In this document: piece by piece, positions 34,148 to 43,245 of the stretch
How the letters are laid out: each line of letters begins with the position of its first letter
Position numbering within the stretch: the stretch's first letter is position 1
NCBI GenBank assembly: GCA_041228335.1
Contig: CP166130.1
Location: forward strand, 558,001 to 622,000
DNA length: 64,000 nucleotides
Source of the DNA: Alphaproteobacteria bacterium LSUCC0684
Lineage (GTDB): Bacteria; Pseudomonadota; Alphaproteobacteria; Puniceispirillales; UBA1172
Direction: 5' to 3'
Made by a program: the position numbers and the translations under genes
Notes under the pieces: generated by a model
What the model was told of the DNA's origin: nothing
What the model saw: the letters and a program-made list of their open reading frames with translations, nothing else
The model's database searches: none

Positions 34148-36921
34148 CCGTTGCCTCCGGCTTGCGCCTTTTTGATCGCGGCCAGCACCCGGTGTGGCAG
34201 CGCTGGCAGTTGCTCGATTTCAGCGCCGCTGGCATCGCGAATAGCGTTCAGAATGGCCGGTGCCGTTGGGATGAGCACATGCTCGCCAAGTCCCTTCGCC
34301 CCCATTGGGCCAACCGGATCGTGTTTTTCGATAAAGATGGTATCAACTGGCGGGATGTCGCCGGCTGACGGGATCAGGTAGTCATGCAGATTCTCGCTGC
34401 GTCCGGGAATATATTCCTCCATCAGCGCCATTCCCAGACCCTGGGCTATTCCGCCCTCGATCTGGCCGGTGGCCAGAAGCGGGTTGATCACCCGCCCGAG
34501 ATCATGCGCCGCGGTGATCCGGATAACCTTGACCATGCCAAGCCGCAGATCAACCTCGACCTCGGCCATTTGCGCGCCATAGCCATAAACAGCGTAAGGC
34601 TTGCCCTGGCCATTCTCGTCAAGTGGTACGGTCGGCGGATCAAAGCTTTCCTCTGCGCGAAGCACATAGCCGAATTCATCTTCAGTCATGCCGGCGAGGT
34701 CGATACGGCGGGCGCCGCTGGCATCGCTGATGCTGATCGCCGCGCCATCGAGACGGATCGTGGCATCATCGCTCTTATTGCTCAGCCGCAGGATATCGGC
34801 GCGAAGCCGGCGTCCGGAGAGTTCAGCCGCCTTGCCGGTGATGAAAGTCTGGCGTGAGGCCGATGTCTTGCCACAGTCCGGGGTCAGCGCCGTGTCCGGG
34901 CCAACCAGTTCGAAATCCGACAGCGGCATGCCGAGCGCATCGGCGCAGATCTGCGTGATCACCGTATTTGATCCCTGACCGATGTCGGTTGCACCCTGAT
35001 GTATCCTCAGCCGCCCGTCAGCGGTGATGCCAAGCCGCACAGTTGAGGGATTCGGCAATGCGGTATTGCCGCATCCATACCAGCAGGACGCAATCCCGAT
35101 GCCACGCTTTTTCGCATCATTGGCGGCGTTGAACGCAGCGATGCGTGGACCTGCCTCGGCCCAGGCCGGTGCCAGCGCATCAAGGCATTCAGCGATCCCA
35201 ACCCCTTCAAGCTCCTGGCCGCAAACGGTACGGTCACCATCAAGAAGGGCGTTGCGGCGGCGGATTTCCAGCCGGTCAATCCCGAGCTTTATCGCCAGCC
35301 GATCCATCAATATTTCCTGCAGGATCGTTGCCTGTGGCACGCCGAACCCGCGAAAGGCTCCGGAGATGGGGCCGTTGGTATGGATGGCATGTGCCTCAGC
35401 CAGGTAATGCGGGACGCGGTAGGGGCCAGAGGCATGGATCGGCACACGTGTTGCCACCGTCGGACCCCAGCTGGCATAGGCGCCGGTGTTGAATTCACCT
35501 TCAAAGGTCATGCCCACAAGCCTGCCGTCTCTGTCAGCGGCAAGGCGTCCGCGCATCTGCGCCGGGTGACGTTTGGTGGTAGCGATCATCGATTCATGGC
35601 GGCTGAAGATCATGCGGCACGGCTTGCCTGTTTTCAGCACGGCCAGCCCCAGAAGCGGTTGCAGCGATACATCCAGCTTGGTGCCAAAGCCCCCGCCAGC
35701 GGCCGCCGGAATGATCCGAACCTTTTCCAATGGCAGGCCGAGAACTTTTGCCGTGTCTTCCCGGTCCATCACCGGGGCCTGGGTGCAGGCTGATACAACC
35801 AGCACGTCACCTTCCATCCAGGCGCATCCGGCTTCGGGTTCTATCGGGGCGTGTTCAACATAGGCGGTTTCCACGGCGGCGCTGACGGTGACGGCGGCGC
35901 CGGCCAGTCCATCGGCGCCATCGCCACTCTTCACCCGCCCGGTAATCAGGATATTGCCGTCACGGCCGGGATGAAGCTGCATCGCGCCGCTGGCGCGGGC
36001 CTCGGCAACATCAAGTGCCGCCTTACGCTCCTGCCAGCTGACCGGAAATCCGGACAAGTCGGCATTGGCAAGCCATTCGGCGTCACCAACAACAAGCGCA
36101 ACCGCCTCGCCCCTGAACCGCGCCGTTTCCTCGGCCAGCGCCGGTTGGTCGGCAAAGGGCGGGATGACGCCATAGGCATTTATGCCGGCGATGTCTGCTG
36201 CGGTGATCACCGCATCGATCAGCTGATGGCGCGCGGCCCATTCGGCCAGATCGCCAAAAGTGAAGTCGGCAAGATAATAGGGACTGCGGATGGCACGAAC
36301 GAGCCGAGCCCCCTCGGGCCAGCTGTCGGCTCCAAACTTCTCAATAGCCGCAACCTTGGCATGCCCATCGAGGCGTTCGACCGCCGCGCCAATGGCTGAA
36401 CCGGCGGCTGGAAAAACGGCCTCAGACCCGGCCTTGACAGGCCTGCCGGCATCCATCACCGCATCGATGATCTTTGCATAGCCGGTACAGCGGCACAGCA
36501 CACCGCCAAGAGCGTCCTCAACGCTTTGCCGATCGGGGGTCGGATCACGCCGCAGCAGAGCGGTGGCCGCCATCATCATGCCGGGAGTGCAGATGCCGCA
36601 TTGCGCGGCTCCATGGCGCAGAAAAGAGCCCTGAAGCGCCGACAGCATGTCGTCCTCGCCGGTAAGGGATTCGGCGGTTTCAACCTCGCGCCCTTCGATC
36701 TGTCCGGCCGGGACCAGGCAGGCACATACCGGGTTGCCATCCAATAAAACGGTGCAGGCCCCGCAATCGCCGGCGTTACAGCCAACCTTTGTCGCGCGAA
36801 GTGCCAGCTTCTCGCGCAGCACCTCGCTAAGCCGCATTGATGGCGCACAACTGACCTCGCAAGGCGTGCCATTGACCGTGAAGCTGATCTGCTGATTTTG
36901 GTCGCGAAGCCCGTCCATCAT
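34144..36921 (-). CDS. Fused [2Fe-2S]/molybdopterin hydroxylase, probable nicotinate dehydrogenase
   Basis: This protein of about 925 aa joins two subunits. The N-terminal 160 residues carry both [2Fe-2S] clusters (CNAGDCGACTVLLDGNPVC; CGICTPGM; CRCTGYAK). The rest is a xanthine-dehydrogenase-type Mo domain with GGGFGTKLDVSLQPL, AFRGFGVPQATILQEILMD and the catalytic glutamate in AKGLGEHVLIPTAPA. The arginine in AFRGFG is typical of purine or heterocycle hydroxylases, unlike the form II CoxL at 1211-3595. The start at 36921 overlaps the FAD-subunit stop (ATGA) after AGAGAGG. Beside the 6-hydroxynicotinate reductase, the likely reaction is nicotinate to 6-hydroxynicotinate. A related heterocycle substrate is possible. 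Confidence 0.85.
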   Translation of the reverse strand: MMDGLRDQNQQISFTVNGTPCEVSCAPSMRLSEVLREKLALRATKVGCNAGDCGACTVLLDGNPVCACLVPAGQIEGREVETAESLTGEDDMLSALQGSFLRHGAAQCGICTPGMMMAATALLRRDPTPDRQSVEDALGGVLCRCTGYAKIIDAVMDAGRPVKAGSEAVFPAAGSAIGAAVERLDGHAKVAAIEKFGADSWPEGARLVRAIRSPYYLADFTFGDLAEWAARHQLIDAVITAADIAGINAYGVIPPFADQPALAEETARFRGEAVALVVGDAEWLANADLSGFPVSWQERKAALDVAEARASGAMQLHPGRDGNILITGRVKSGDGADGLAGAAVTVSAAVETAYVEHAPIEPEAGCAWMEGDVLVVSACTQAPVMDREDTAKVLGLPLEKVRIIPAAAGGGFGTKLDVSLQPLLGLAVLKTGKPCRMIFSRHESMIATTKRHPAQMRGRLAADRDGRLVGMTFEGEFNTGAYASWGPTVATRVPIHASGPYRVPHYLAEAHAIHTNGPISGAFRGFGVPQATILQEILMDRLAIKLGIDRLEIRRRNALLDGDRTVCGQELEGVGIAECLDALAPAWAEAGPRIAAFNAANDAKKRGIGIASCWYGCGNTALPNPSTVRLGITADGRLRIHQGATDIGQGSNTVITQICADALGMPLSDFELVGPDTALTPDCGKTSASRQTFITGKAAELSGRRLRADILRLSNKSDDATIRLDGAAISISDASGARRIDLAGMTEDEFGYVLRAEESFDPPTVPLDENGQGKPYAVYGYGAQMAEVEVDLRLGMVKVIRITAAHDLGRVINPLLATGQIEGGIAQGLGMALMEEYIPGRSENLHDYLIPSAGDIPPVDTIFIEKHDPVGPMGAKGLGEHVLIPTAPAILNAIRDASGAEIEQLPALPHRVLAAIKKAQAGGNG

Positions 36922-37763
36922 TTTGCCTCTCTGCACAATCTGTTGACCACCCTGGTGACAAGCTCGGCCGCCGCCTCGCGCCGATACTGGCCAGTGCCGC
37001 GTATATCATCAATCGGTGATAGCGCCGCCATGATCATCTGGCGGCTGTTCGCAAGGACATCCGCCGCCGCACCAGTTTCCAGCCCGCGCAACGCGGCCTC
37101 AAGGTCGGTAAGCCGGACCGCAACCGGCGCACATGACCCAACAGAAATGGCGATCTGTTCGATCCGGCCATCGCTGATGGAAAGTCGTGCCGCGGTCATG
37201 GCGATCGAGATCACCAGATAGCGCCGCGCACCAATTTTCTCAAAACCGGCACGGCCGGTCTCAGCCCTGGTCGGCACGTAAATGGCAGTAACAAGTTCAT
37301 CGGCATCGCGGGCTGTCCTCCTCGGACCGGTCAGAAATTCGGCAAGCGGCAAGCGGCGATTTCCACGGCACGACACAAGCTCAACCTCGGCGTCCATTGT
37401 CATCAGGCATGGCACGCTGTCTGCCGCCGGCGAGGCGGTGCACAGATTGCCGCCGATGGTCCCGCTTGACTGTATCTGGACGCCGCCGATCTCAGCAGAG
37501 GCTGCTTTCAGCCCATCATAAGCGGCGGGCAGATCTGCCTGCCTGATCTGGGTCCAGTTGGTCGCCGCCCCGAAGCGCCGCCAGCCATTCGCAACGGTAA
37601 TGCCGCGCAGCTCATCAATCGCGGTGATGTCGAGAAGTGACCCGGCGAGCGTGGGGGTGTGGTGTAACGGATAGATATCGGTGCATCCAGCCATCACGAG
37701 CGGGCGTTCGGCGGCAAGCAATTCAAGCGCATCTTCAAGTCGGTCAGGACGCAGATATGGCAT
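36918..37763 (-). CDS. FAD-binding subunit of the molybdenum hydroxylase
   Basis: This protein of about 281 aa starts at MPYLRPDRLEDALELL; a TTG eight codons upstream is also open. FAD motifs are MAGCTDIYPLHH near residue 25 and SSGTIGGNLCTASPAADSVP near 99, as in CoxM/XdhB proteins. It accepts electrons from the Fe-S clusters of the fused subunit encoded next. It is the promoter-proximal gene of the operon and diverges from the MarR gene, with a putative operator at 37796-37811 between them. Confidence 0.9.
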   Translation of the reverse strand: MPYLRPDRLEDALELLAAERPLVMAGCTDIYPLHHTPTLAGSLLDITAIDELRGITVANGWRRFGAATNWTQIRQADLPAAYDGLKAASAEIGGVQIQSSGTIGGNLCTASPAADSVPCLMTMDAEVELVSCRGNRRLPLAEFLTGPRRTARDADELVTAIYVPTRAETGRAGFEKIGARRYLVISIAMTAARLSISDGRIEQIAISVGSCAPVAVRLTDLEAALRGLETGAAADVLANSRQMIMAALSPIDDIRGTGQYRREAAAELVTRVVNRLCREAK

Positions 37764-37795
37764 GGGTCGGCCTAATTGTTCTCGCAAAATATTTT

Positions 37796-37811
37796 GTTTG
37801 TGTACAAATAG
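37796..37811. promoter_or_regulatory. Putative MarR operator (site A), divergent hydroxylase/marR promoter
   Basis: The sequence GTTTGTGTACAAATAG contains the perfect dyad TTTGT-GT-ACAAA. It sits in the 142-bp region between the FAD-subunit gene and marR. Four related sites occur before other units of the island (43199, 44715, 48653 and 48687), with consensus about RTTYGTRTRCMAAYRA. It is most likely the binding site of the adjacent MarR protein. No binding data are available. Confidence 0.6.
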
Positions 37812-37905
37812 ACTGTGCTATGCGGCTCTGTTAGTGTCAACTATCAATGACCGTACAAGGAGCGTCAAAAGACGACCAGGTCGCCATAGGCTGGAGGCAT
37901 ATTTT

Positions 37906-38325
37906 ATGGAAAAATCGGAACATTACGTCCTTGAACGTCAGGTCGGTTTCATCATGCGCCGGGCGGTGCAGCGTCACATAGCCATTTTCGCGGCGCTGAT
38001 CCCCGACATGACCCCGACACAATTCGCCGCCCTTGCCAAACTCTGTGAGCTTGGCCAGGCATCGCAGAATGAGCTGGGCCGGCTGACCTCGATGGATGTA
38101 GCCACGATCAAGGGTGTCGTTGACAGGCTTCGCGCAAGGCAGCTGGTCACCGCGGCGGCACAGGATAGCGACAAGCGGCGGCTAACGCTGTCACCGACAC
38201 GAAAGGGAAGGGCAATCTACAAGAAATACGAGCCGCAGGCCGCCAAAGTCACTCGGCAGACACTTGCCCCGCTCAATCCCGAGGAACAGGAGCGGCTGAT
38301 GCAGCTGCTGGAACGGTTGATTTAG
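37906..38325 (+). CDS. MarR-family transcriptional regulator
   Basis: This protein of about 139 aa starts at MEKSEHYVLERQVGFIMRR, with CTGGAGGC eight bases upstream. The winged helix is clear: TQFAALAKLCELGQASQNEL, then MDVATIKGVVDRLRARQLV as recognition helix and DSDKRRLTLSPTRKG as the wing. It resembles aromatic and nicotinate-type MarR repressors (for example HpaR or NicR-like). The divergent position beside the hydroxylase operon and the shared palindromes around the island suggest it controls the whole set, released by the substrate or a pathway intermediate. Confidence 0.88.
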   Translation: MEKSEHYVLERQVGFIMRRAVQRHIAIFAALIPDMTPTQFAALAKLCELGQASQNELGRLTSMDVATIKGVVDRLRARQLVTAAAQDSDKRRLTLSPTRKGRAIYKKYEPQAAKVTRQTLAPLNPEEQERLMQLLERLI

Positions 38326-38387
38326 TCCGGCCCTTTCATTGTTTTCTGCCGGGCATGTTGCCGGGTCGGCCAAAGGCGGTGCTCGCC

Positions 38388-39083
38388 TCATACCCCGACA
38401 AAACGGTGCAAAAGCTCCTGATTATCGCGAAGTTCGGCTGCCTGTAACGGCGCATGGCTTCGGCCATTCTCCAGAAAGACCACTCGATCGGCAATCGACA
38501 GCACCGCATCGACCCGCTGCTCAACAAGAAGGATGGCAACGCCGCGGTCGCGAAGCACGATGACCGCCTTGCGAATCTGCTCAATCATCGAAGGCTGCAG
38601 GCCTTCGGTTGGCTCATCGAGCAGCAGCACTTTTGGGTTGATGCACAGCGCCCGGCCGGTAGCTAGCATCTGTTGTTCTCCACCGGACAGCGTATCGGCG
38701 CGCTGGTTTAACCGCTCGCGGAGACGCGGAAACATCTCCAGCACCTCTTCGCGGAATTGGTGGCCTTTGCCGCTCACCATCAGGCCGATTTCGAGGTTCT
38801 CCGCCACCGTCAGTTCGGCGAACAATCGGCGTCCTTGCGGAATATACCCGATTCCGTGGCGCGGCACCTCGTTTGCTGGAAGACGCGAGACCTCAATGCC
38901 ATTGCAATCAACTCGCCCACTGCTGGCGCAGATAAGCCCCATAATGGTTTTCAGGCAAGTGCTTTTGCCGGCCCCGTTTCGCCCGAGAAGGCAGACGATT
39001 TCGCCAGCCTGGATGTCGAAGGACACATCATGGAGTACCTGGGCGCCCTGATAGCCTGATGAGAGTTCCTTTACCGTCAGCAT
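38388..39083 (-). CDS. livF: Branched-chain-type ABC transporter ATP-binding protein LivF
   Basis: This protein of about 231 aa has Walker A LLGRNGAGKSTCLKTIMGL near residue 34, signature LSGGEQQMLATGRAL near 133 and Walker B VLLLDEPTEGLQPSMIEQI. LivF-typical GYIPQGRRLFAELTVAENLEI is present. Its ATG overlaps the livG stop (ATGA). It is one of the two ATPases of a LIV-type importer whose substrate is probably the heterocycle degraded by the island rather than an amino acid. Confidence 0.93.
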   Translation of the reverse strand: MLTVKELSSGYQGAQVLHDVSFDIQAGEIVCLLGRNGAGKSTCLKTIMGLICASSGRVDCNGIEVSRLPANEVPRHGIGYIPQGRRLFAELTVAENLEIGLMVSGKGHQFREEVLEMFPRLRERLNQRADTLSGGEQQMLATGRALCINPKVLLLDEPTEGLQPSMIEQIRKAVIVLRDRGVAILLVEQRVDAVLSIADRVVFLENGRSHAPLQAAELRDNQELLHRFVGV

Positions 39084-39796
39084 CAACCAGTCCCCAGATA
39101 GGCCGCCTGCACAGCGGCATTGGCGCGAATTTCCGCAGGCGAACCCTCCGCAAGCACTTCGCCGTAATTGAGCACAGTGATAGCATCTGCCGTCTGCATC
39201 ACGACATTGATGTTGTGTTCGATCAACAGGATGGTCATCTCACCGGCAAGACGGCGGATCAGTGCAATAAAGTCGGCGATCTCGCTATCAGCAAGGCCTT
39301 GGGTAGGCTCATCGAGGATCAGCAAGCGTGGACTCTGGCTCAGCCCCATGGCAATCTCTAAGAGGCGCTGGTGCCCGTAGCTGAGATCCCCTGCCAGTTG
39401 ATCGGCACGATCGGAGATGCCGACTCGCTCCAGCGACTCTTCCACGCGGCGCCTTGTTTCAGCCTCATCGCCACCAGTCTGCCAGCGCACAGCCAGCGCG
39501 ACATTCTCGGTCACCGGAAGGCGACCATATATCGACGTAATCTGAAAGGTGTAAGCCATGCCGGCGCGAATCCGTCGATGCGCCGGTTCCGCCGTGATAT
39601 CTCGACCATCGAAAAACACCTGTCCCTGGCTCGCTGGGATTCGCCCCGACAGCATGCCGACAAAGGTTGTCTTGCCGGCACCGTTAGGTCCAATCAGCGC
39701 GCGGACCTGGCCTGCGGGAAGCTCAAAATCAACATTGTCGACCGCCTTCAGGCCGCCAAAGTGCCGACTAAGATTGCGGGTTGTGAGCAGACTCAT
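39083..39796 (-). CDS. livG: Branched-chain-type ABC transporter ATP-binding protein LivG
   Basis: This protein of about 237 aa starts at the ATG at 39796, overlapping the livM stop (ATGA). The longer open frame upstream is the livM shadow. Walker A is IGPNGAGKTTFVGMLSG, the signature LSYGHQRLLEIAMGLSQ and Walker B LILDEPTQGLADSEIADFI. It pairs with LivF to power the LivHM permease. Confidence 0.93.
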   Translation of the reverse strand: MSLLTTRNLSRHFGGLKAVDNVDFELPAGQVRALIGPNGAGKTTFVGMLSGRIPASQGQVFFDGRDITAEPAHRRIRAGMAYTFQITSIYGRLPVTENVALAVRWQTGGDEAETRRRVEESLERVGISDRADQLAGDLSYGHQRLLEIAMGLSQSPRLLILDEPTQGLADSEIADFIALIRRLAGEMTILLIEHNINVVMQTADAITVLNYGEVLAEGSPAEIRANAAVQAAYLGTG

Positions 39797-40737
39797 GGCA
39801 ACCATCTCAAGCCTCTCCTGCGGATCTCGCCGACAAGTCCCTGCGGCGCGAAGAGCGTCAGCGCCAACAGCACGAGACCGGCGATCAGCATATAGGCGGT
39901 TGTCAGGTTGCTTGACAGATCGATCAGGTAGAACATGAACAACGTCCCGATGAGGGGGCCGAGAACGGTGCCAGCACCGCCAAGAAGAACCCATAATAGC
40001 GGGAAGATCGAATATTGCACCGAGGCGAATGTTGCCCCGGCATAGCCGAACAGCAGGCCGTAAGCAGCGCCGGCGGCCGCCGACATCGTTCCCGACAGCA
40101 GGATCGCAGCAAGTTTGTGGCGCTGAATATCATAGCCAAGCATCCGTGTGCGTTCATCATTTTCGCGTATTGCCACAAGAACACGCCCGAACCCGGTCTG
40201 CACGACGTGAAGGGTGATCACGATGCAAACCGCCATCAGGAGCAGCGCCGCAAAATAGCGGCTTGTCGGGTCAGACAGATCTATACCGGCGATTGAGCGC
40301 AGTTCCTGCTGGATGACAAAGCCTTCATCACCACGCGTCAACTCCCCGAAATAGAGAACGGTCAGAAAGCCGGCCTGCGCGAACATCAGCGTAACAATCA
40401 TAAAGGCAACGCCGGCGGTGCGAAGCAGCAAAAGGCCGATCACCAGCGCCATCACGAAGCCGGCCAGCAGACCGGCGAGCATGGCTGGGCCAGCCATCCA
40501 GCCGAGATGCTGGATACTGAGCGAGAGCCCATACATGCCGGCGGCGAAGAACAGCGCATGGCCAAGGCTGAGCAGACCGGTATAGCCGAAAAGGATGTTG
40601 TATCCCATGGCATAGCAGGTCAGCACCATGATCCGCGCCAGGTTACCGTGGTGATAGGCTGGCAGGAAGAACTGCAACCCGAACAGCAGCGCTATGATGC
40701 TGAGGTGAAGTGTCCAGGATTTTTTCAGGTCACTCAT
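39793..40737 (-). CDS. livM: Branched-chain-type ABC transporter permease LivM
   Basis: This 314-aa protein has about ten hydrophobic helices and the LivM markers NILFGYTGLLSLGHALFF near residue 48 and VAIRENDERTRMLGYDIQRHK near 190, which couples to the ATPase. GGAGTVLGPLIGTLF lies near the C-terminus. It is coupled by ATGA overlaps on both sides within livHMGF. Confidence 0.93.
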   Translation of the reverse strand: MSDLKKSWTLHLSIIALLFGLQFFLPAYHHGNLARIMVLTCYAMGYNILFGYTGLLSLGHALFFAAGMYGLSLSIQHLGWMAGPAMLAGLLAGFVMALVIGLLLLRTAGVAFMIVTLMFAQAGFLTVLYFGELTRGDEGFVIQQELRSIAGIDLSDPTSRYFAALLLMAVCIVITLHVVQTGFGRVLVAIRENDERTRMLGYDIQRHKLAAILLSGTMSAAAGAAYGLLFGYAGATFASVQYSIFPLLWVLLGGAGTVLGPLIGTLFMFYLIDLSSNLTTAYMLIAGLVLLALTLFAPQGLVGEIRRRGLRWLP

Positions 40738-41660
40738 AATGTGCGCTTTCCAAACAGGCCCTGGGGGCGGAATACCAAAACAAAGGCAACCGCTAACGTG
40801 GCGATGATTTTCGCCAGCGTTGGCGAGAAGAAGACGGAGATCATGCCATCGCTGATGCCGATCAACAGCGCCGCAACAACCGTGCCGGGCAGACTGCCAA
40901 GACCGCCGATAATGACGACGATAAAGGACAGCAGCAGCGGATCATGCCCCATCAGGTAATGTGCCTGCTGGATCGGCACGATCAGCACCCCGCCAAGTGC
41001 GGCGAGCCCGGCGCCAAGGCCGAATACCGAGGCATAAACCCGGCCGACCGGAATGGCGAAGGCCTGCGCTGTCTCGCTGTCTAGCTGGGTCGCCCGCATC
41101 AGTAGCCCGTAGCGGGTGCGTGTCATCAGCAGCCAGATGGCGGTCAACAGAATCACCGCGGCGCCAATCACCGCCAATTTGTAGCTGGTGGTGCCAAGCC
41201 CCCATGGCCAGGAGAGTGTCAGCCCACCATCGGTCCATTCAAAAAAGGGTATCGACAGCCGGTGGTTGAACGGAGCCTCGACCGGGCGCGCTTCTGGCCC
41301 ATACGTCATCAGGGTGATCTGTTGAATGATGTAAAGAAGGCCGATGGTGGCAACGATGGTCCGCTCAGGATCATAGTTGATGCGTTTCAGCACCAGCTGG
41401 TCTGCCATCATCGCCAGCCCGGCGGTCAATGGTGGGGCCAATAGCAGGGCGGCAACGAAGCCAAGCGCCGGGTGACCGTCAACGGCCCCGGCAATCCACC
41501 AGGCCAGTACTGCCCCTACCATGAAAAATTCGCCATGCGCGACATTGACGACACGCATCACCCCGAACACCAGCGACAGGCCAACGGCCATCAGTGACAG
41601 CACCGCCGCGGTGACGAGACCCTCCAGAAGGCCGAGGATGAGATAGGGGCCGAGTTCCAT
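40734..41660 (-). CDS. livH: Branched-chain-type ABC transporter permease LivH
   Basis: This 308-aa protein has about eight membrane helices. LivH markers are GVMRVVNVAHGEFFMVGAVL near residue 33, MRATQLDSETAQAFAIPVGR near 190 and GGLGSLPGTVVAALLIGISD near 258. It is the first permease gene after the binding-protein gene, separated from it by a strong hairpin at 41745-41772. Confidence 0.93.
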   Translation of the reverse strand: MELGPYLILGLLEGLVTAAVLSLMAVGLSLVFGVMRVVNVAHGEFFMVGAVLAWWIAGAVDGHPALGFVAALLLAPPLTAGLAMMADQLVLKRINYDPERTIVATIGLLYIIQQITLMTYGPEARPVEAPFNHRLSIPFFEWTDGGLTLSWPWGLGTTSYKLAVIGAAVILLTAIWLLMTRTRYGLLMRATQLDSETAQAFAIPVGRVYASVFGLGAGLAALGGVLIVPIQQAHYLMGHDPLLLSFIVVIIGGLGSLPGTVVAALLIGISDGMISVFFSPTLAKIIATLAVAFVLVFRPQGLFGKRTL

Positions 41661-41744
41661 GTGATATGGCTAGTGCCACTCCCTCTGACGCACATTGATG
41701 AAAATGCACGAAGAAAACAAAGAATAGATCAATGCGATGAAAGA

Positions 41745-41772
41745 GGCGCGGCCCACAATAGCAGGCCGCGCC
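41745..41772 (-). terminator. GC-rich stem-loop after the binding-protein gene
   Basis: A perfect 9-bp stem (GGCGCGGCC / GGCCGCGCC) encloses a 10-base loop, six bases after the livK stop on the transcribed strand. There is no T-run. It is therefore more likely to stabilise the 3' end of an abundant binding-protein mRNA, or to attenuate read-through into livHMGF, than to terminate fully. Confidence 0.55.
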
Positions 41773-41778
41773 ATTGCC

Positions 41779-43134
41779 CTAGAAGGACTGGGTGGTGTAA
41801 TCGACCTCATCCGGATAGTAGGTATCCGCAATCGAGGTTGTATGCGCCAGCACCAGTTTGCCGTTCGTCACTCTGGTAATATACTGGTGGCCGAAGACCT
41901 GGTGTGTCTTGCCGTTAAATTCCTTGGCGCCCTGAGGGTGCGCGTGGGAATGCGGCATCGAGGTCATCGCCTCCACCGCCTCGATCAGCTTGGCGCGATC
42001 TTTCGGCCCGGCATAACCGCTGGCTTCCATGCCTGCCTTGACGATATGAAGCGTCTCCCAACAGCCAAACATGTGGGCATAGGTTGCCACATCCTTGGAA
42101 TCGGATATCGAGGCACCATTAGCATCAACGCCAACGGCGGCGCGATACGCTTTGTCATATTCGGACTGGTTGGCCTGGGCATAGCGCGGGTTGCCCTCCC
42201 AGAAATAGGTGCCTTCGAGGAACTCCAGGCCCGGACTTGCCAGATCGACCGCCTCAAGCGAGTCGATGAAGCCGAAGATTTCAGGGCGTGAATTGCCAAA
42301 GAATTCACCCATCTCCTTGACGAAGGTCAGGACCGCCGGACCCACCATGACGTGATAGATTACATCGGTGTTGCGCGGGATTTTGGGGAAGTATTTGGTA
42401 AAGGAGGACTCGGTTGGCGGGATCGCAATCTTTGCCACAACCTCTCCACCCTGAGCTTCGACCGCCGCCGAGAAATAATCACGGTGATCATGTCCGAAGG
42501 CGAAGTCCGGATAAATCATCGTGATTTTCTTACCAAGCGTATTGTTGACGAAGGGGGCCATGGCCTGAACCTGGCTTTTCACATCGGTGATGCCGGGTTG
42601 CAGGGTGTAGCGGTTGAGCATGCCGCTGGCGACATGGTGACCTTCGGAGACCACGAAATAGGGGATTTTCAGTTCCCCGGCGCGCGGGGCGGACCCTATC
42701 ACAACGTGGCTGAACAGCGTGCCAAAAGCAATGTCGCAGCCATGCTGTGTCGCCATCTTCTCAACCACTTCGGCGCCGCGCTTCGGATCGGTGCCGTCAT
42801 CTTCGGCGATAATCTCAACCGGACGACCGTTGATGCCACCTTCGTCATTGATCTTTTTAACCGCAGCCTTGGTTGTGCGGTCATACCAACGGCCATAAGC
42901 GGCACCGATACCGGTGCGGTGAACCTGGAAGCCGATCTTTATAGGCTCTGAGCTCTGCGCCTGACCGTAACGACCGAACAATGGCATGCTGCTTGCCGCT
43001 GCTGCCAAGGCTGTAGTGGCGGCCAGGGACTTGATAACCTTGCGGCGGCTTGGCCCTGCTGTCACCTTTCGGTCACCATTCAGGCCAATTGTCTGACTCT
43101 TCATGACCGATGTGTCATTGATTGATTTCTTCAT
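41779..43134 (-). CDS. Periplasmic binding protein of a LIV-type ABC transporter, Tat-exported
   Basis: This protein of about 451 aa starts at the ATG at 43134 after ATGGGAGATATCC. The N-terminus carries a twin-arginine signal (PSRRKVIKSLAATTALAAAA). The mature part begins PIKIGFQVHRTGIGAAYGRW, and KAAVKKINDEGGINGRPVEI is the classic type I periplasmic-binding fold. HHVASGMLNRYTLQPG and DFAFGHDHRDYFSAAVEAQGG follow. Relatives bind amides, urea or aromatic compounds. A putative MarR operator lies about 65 bases upstream. It is probably the high-affinity receptor for nicotinate or a related N-heterocycle. Confidence 0.9.
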   Translation of the reverse strand: MKKSINDTSVMKSQTIGLNGDRKVTAGPSRRKVIKSLAATTALAAAASSMPLFGRYGQAQSSEPIKIGFQVHRTGIGAAYGRWYDRTTKAAVKKINDEGGINGRPVEIIAEDDGTDPKRGAEVVEKMATQHGCDIAFGTLFSHVVIGSAPRAGELKIPYFVVSEGHHVASGMLNRYTLQPGITDVKSQVQAMAPFVNNTLGKKITMIYPDFAFGHDHRDYFSAAVEAQGGEVVAKIAIPPTESSFTKYFPKIPRNTDVIYHVMVGPAVLTFVKEMGEFFGNSRPEIFGFIDSLEAVDLASPGLEFLEGTYFWEGNPRYAQANQSEYDKAYRAAVGVDANGASISDSKDVATYAHMFGCWETLHIVKAGMEASGYAGPKDRAKLIEAVEAMTSMPHSHAHPQGAKEFNGKTHQVFGHQYITRVTNGKLVLAHTTSIADTYYPDEVDYTTQSF

Positions 43135-43198
43135 GGATATCTCCCATAAAACTTGTTGCCTTCCAGATGTGTTCCGGATTGTTTTTTTATTTCTAAGT

Positions 43199-43214
43199 TT
43201 GTGTGTATACAAAT
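43199..43214. promoter_or_regulatory. Putative MarR operator (site B) upstream of the binding-protein gene
   Basis: Read on the minus strand the site is ATTTGTATACACACAA, matching sites A, C, D and E around a TTYGTRTRC core. It lies 65 bases upstream of the binding-protein start codon, a suitable position for control of the liv operon. It lies outside coding sequence, between this gene and the membrane-protein gene. Confidence 0.55.
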
Positions 43215-43245
43215 GACATGTCCAGCACAAATTTTGACCGCGTTT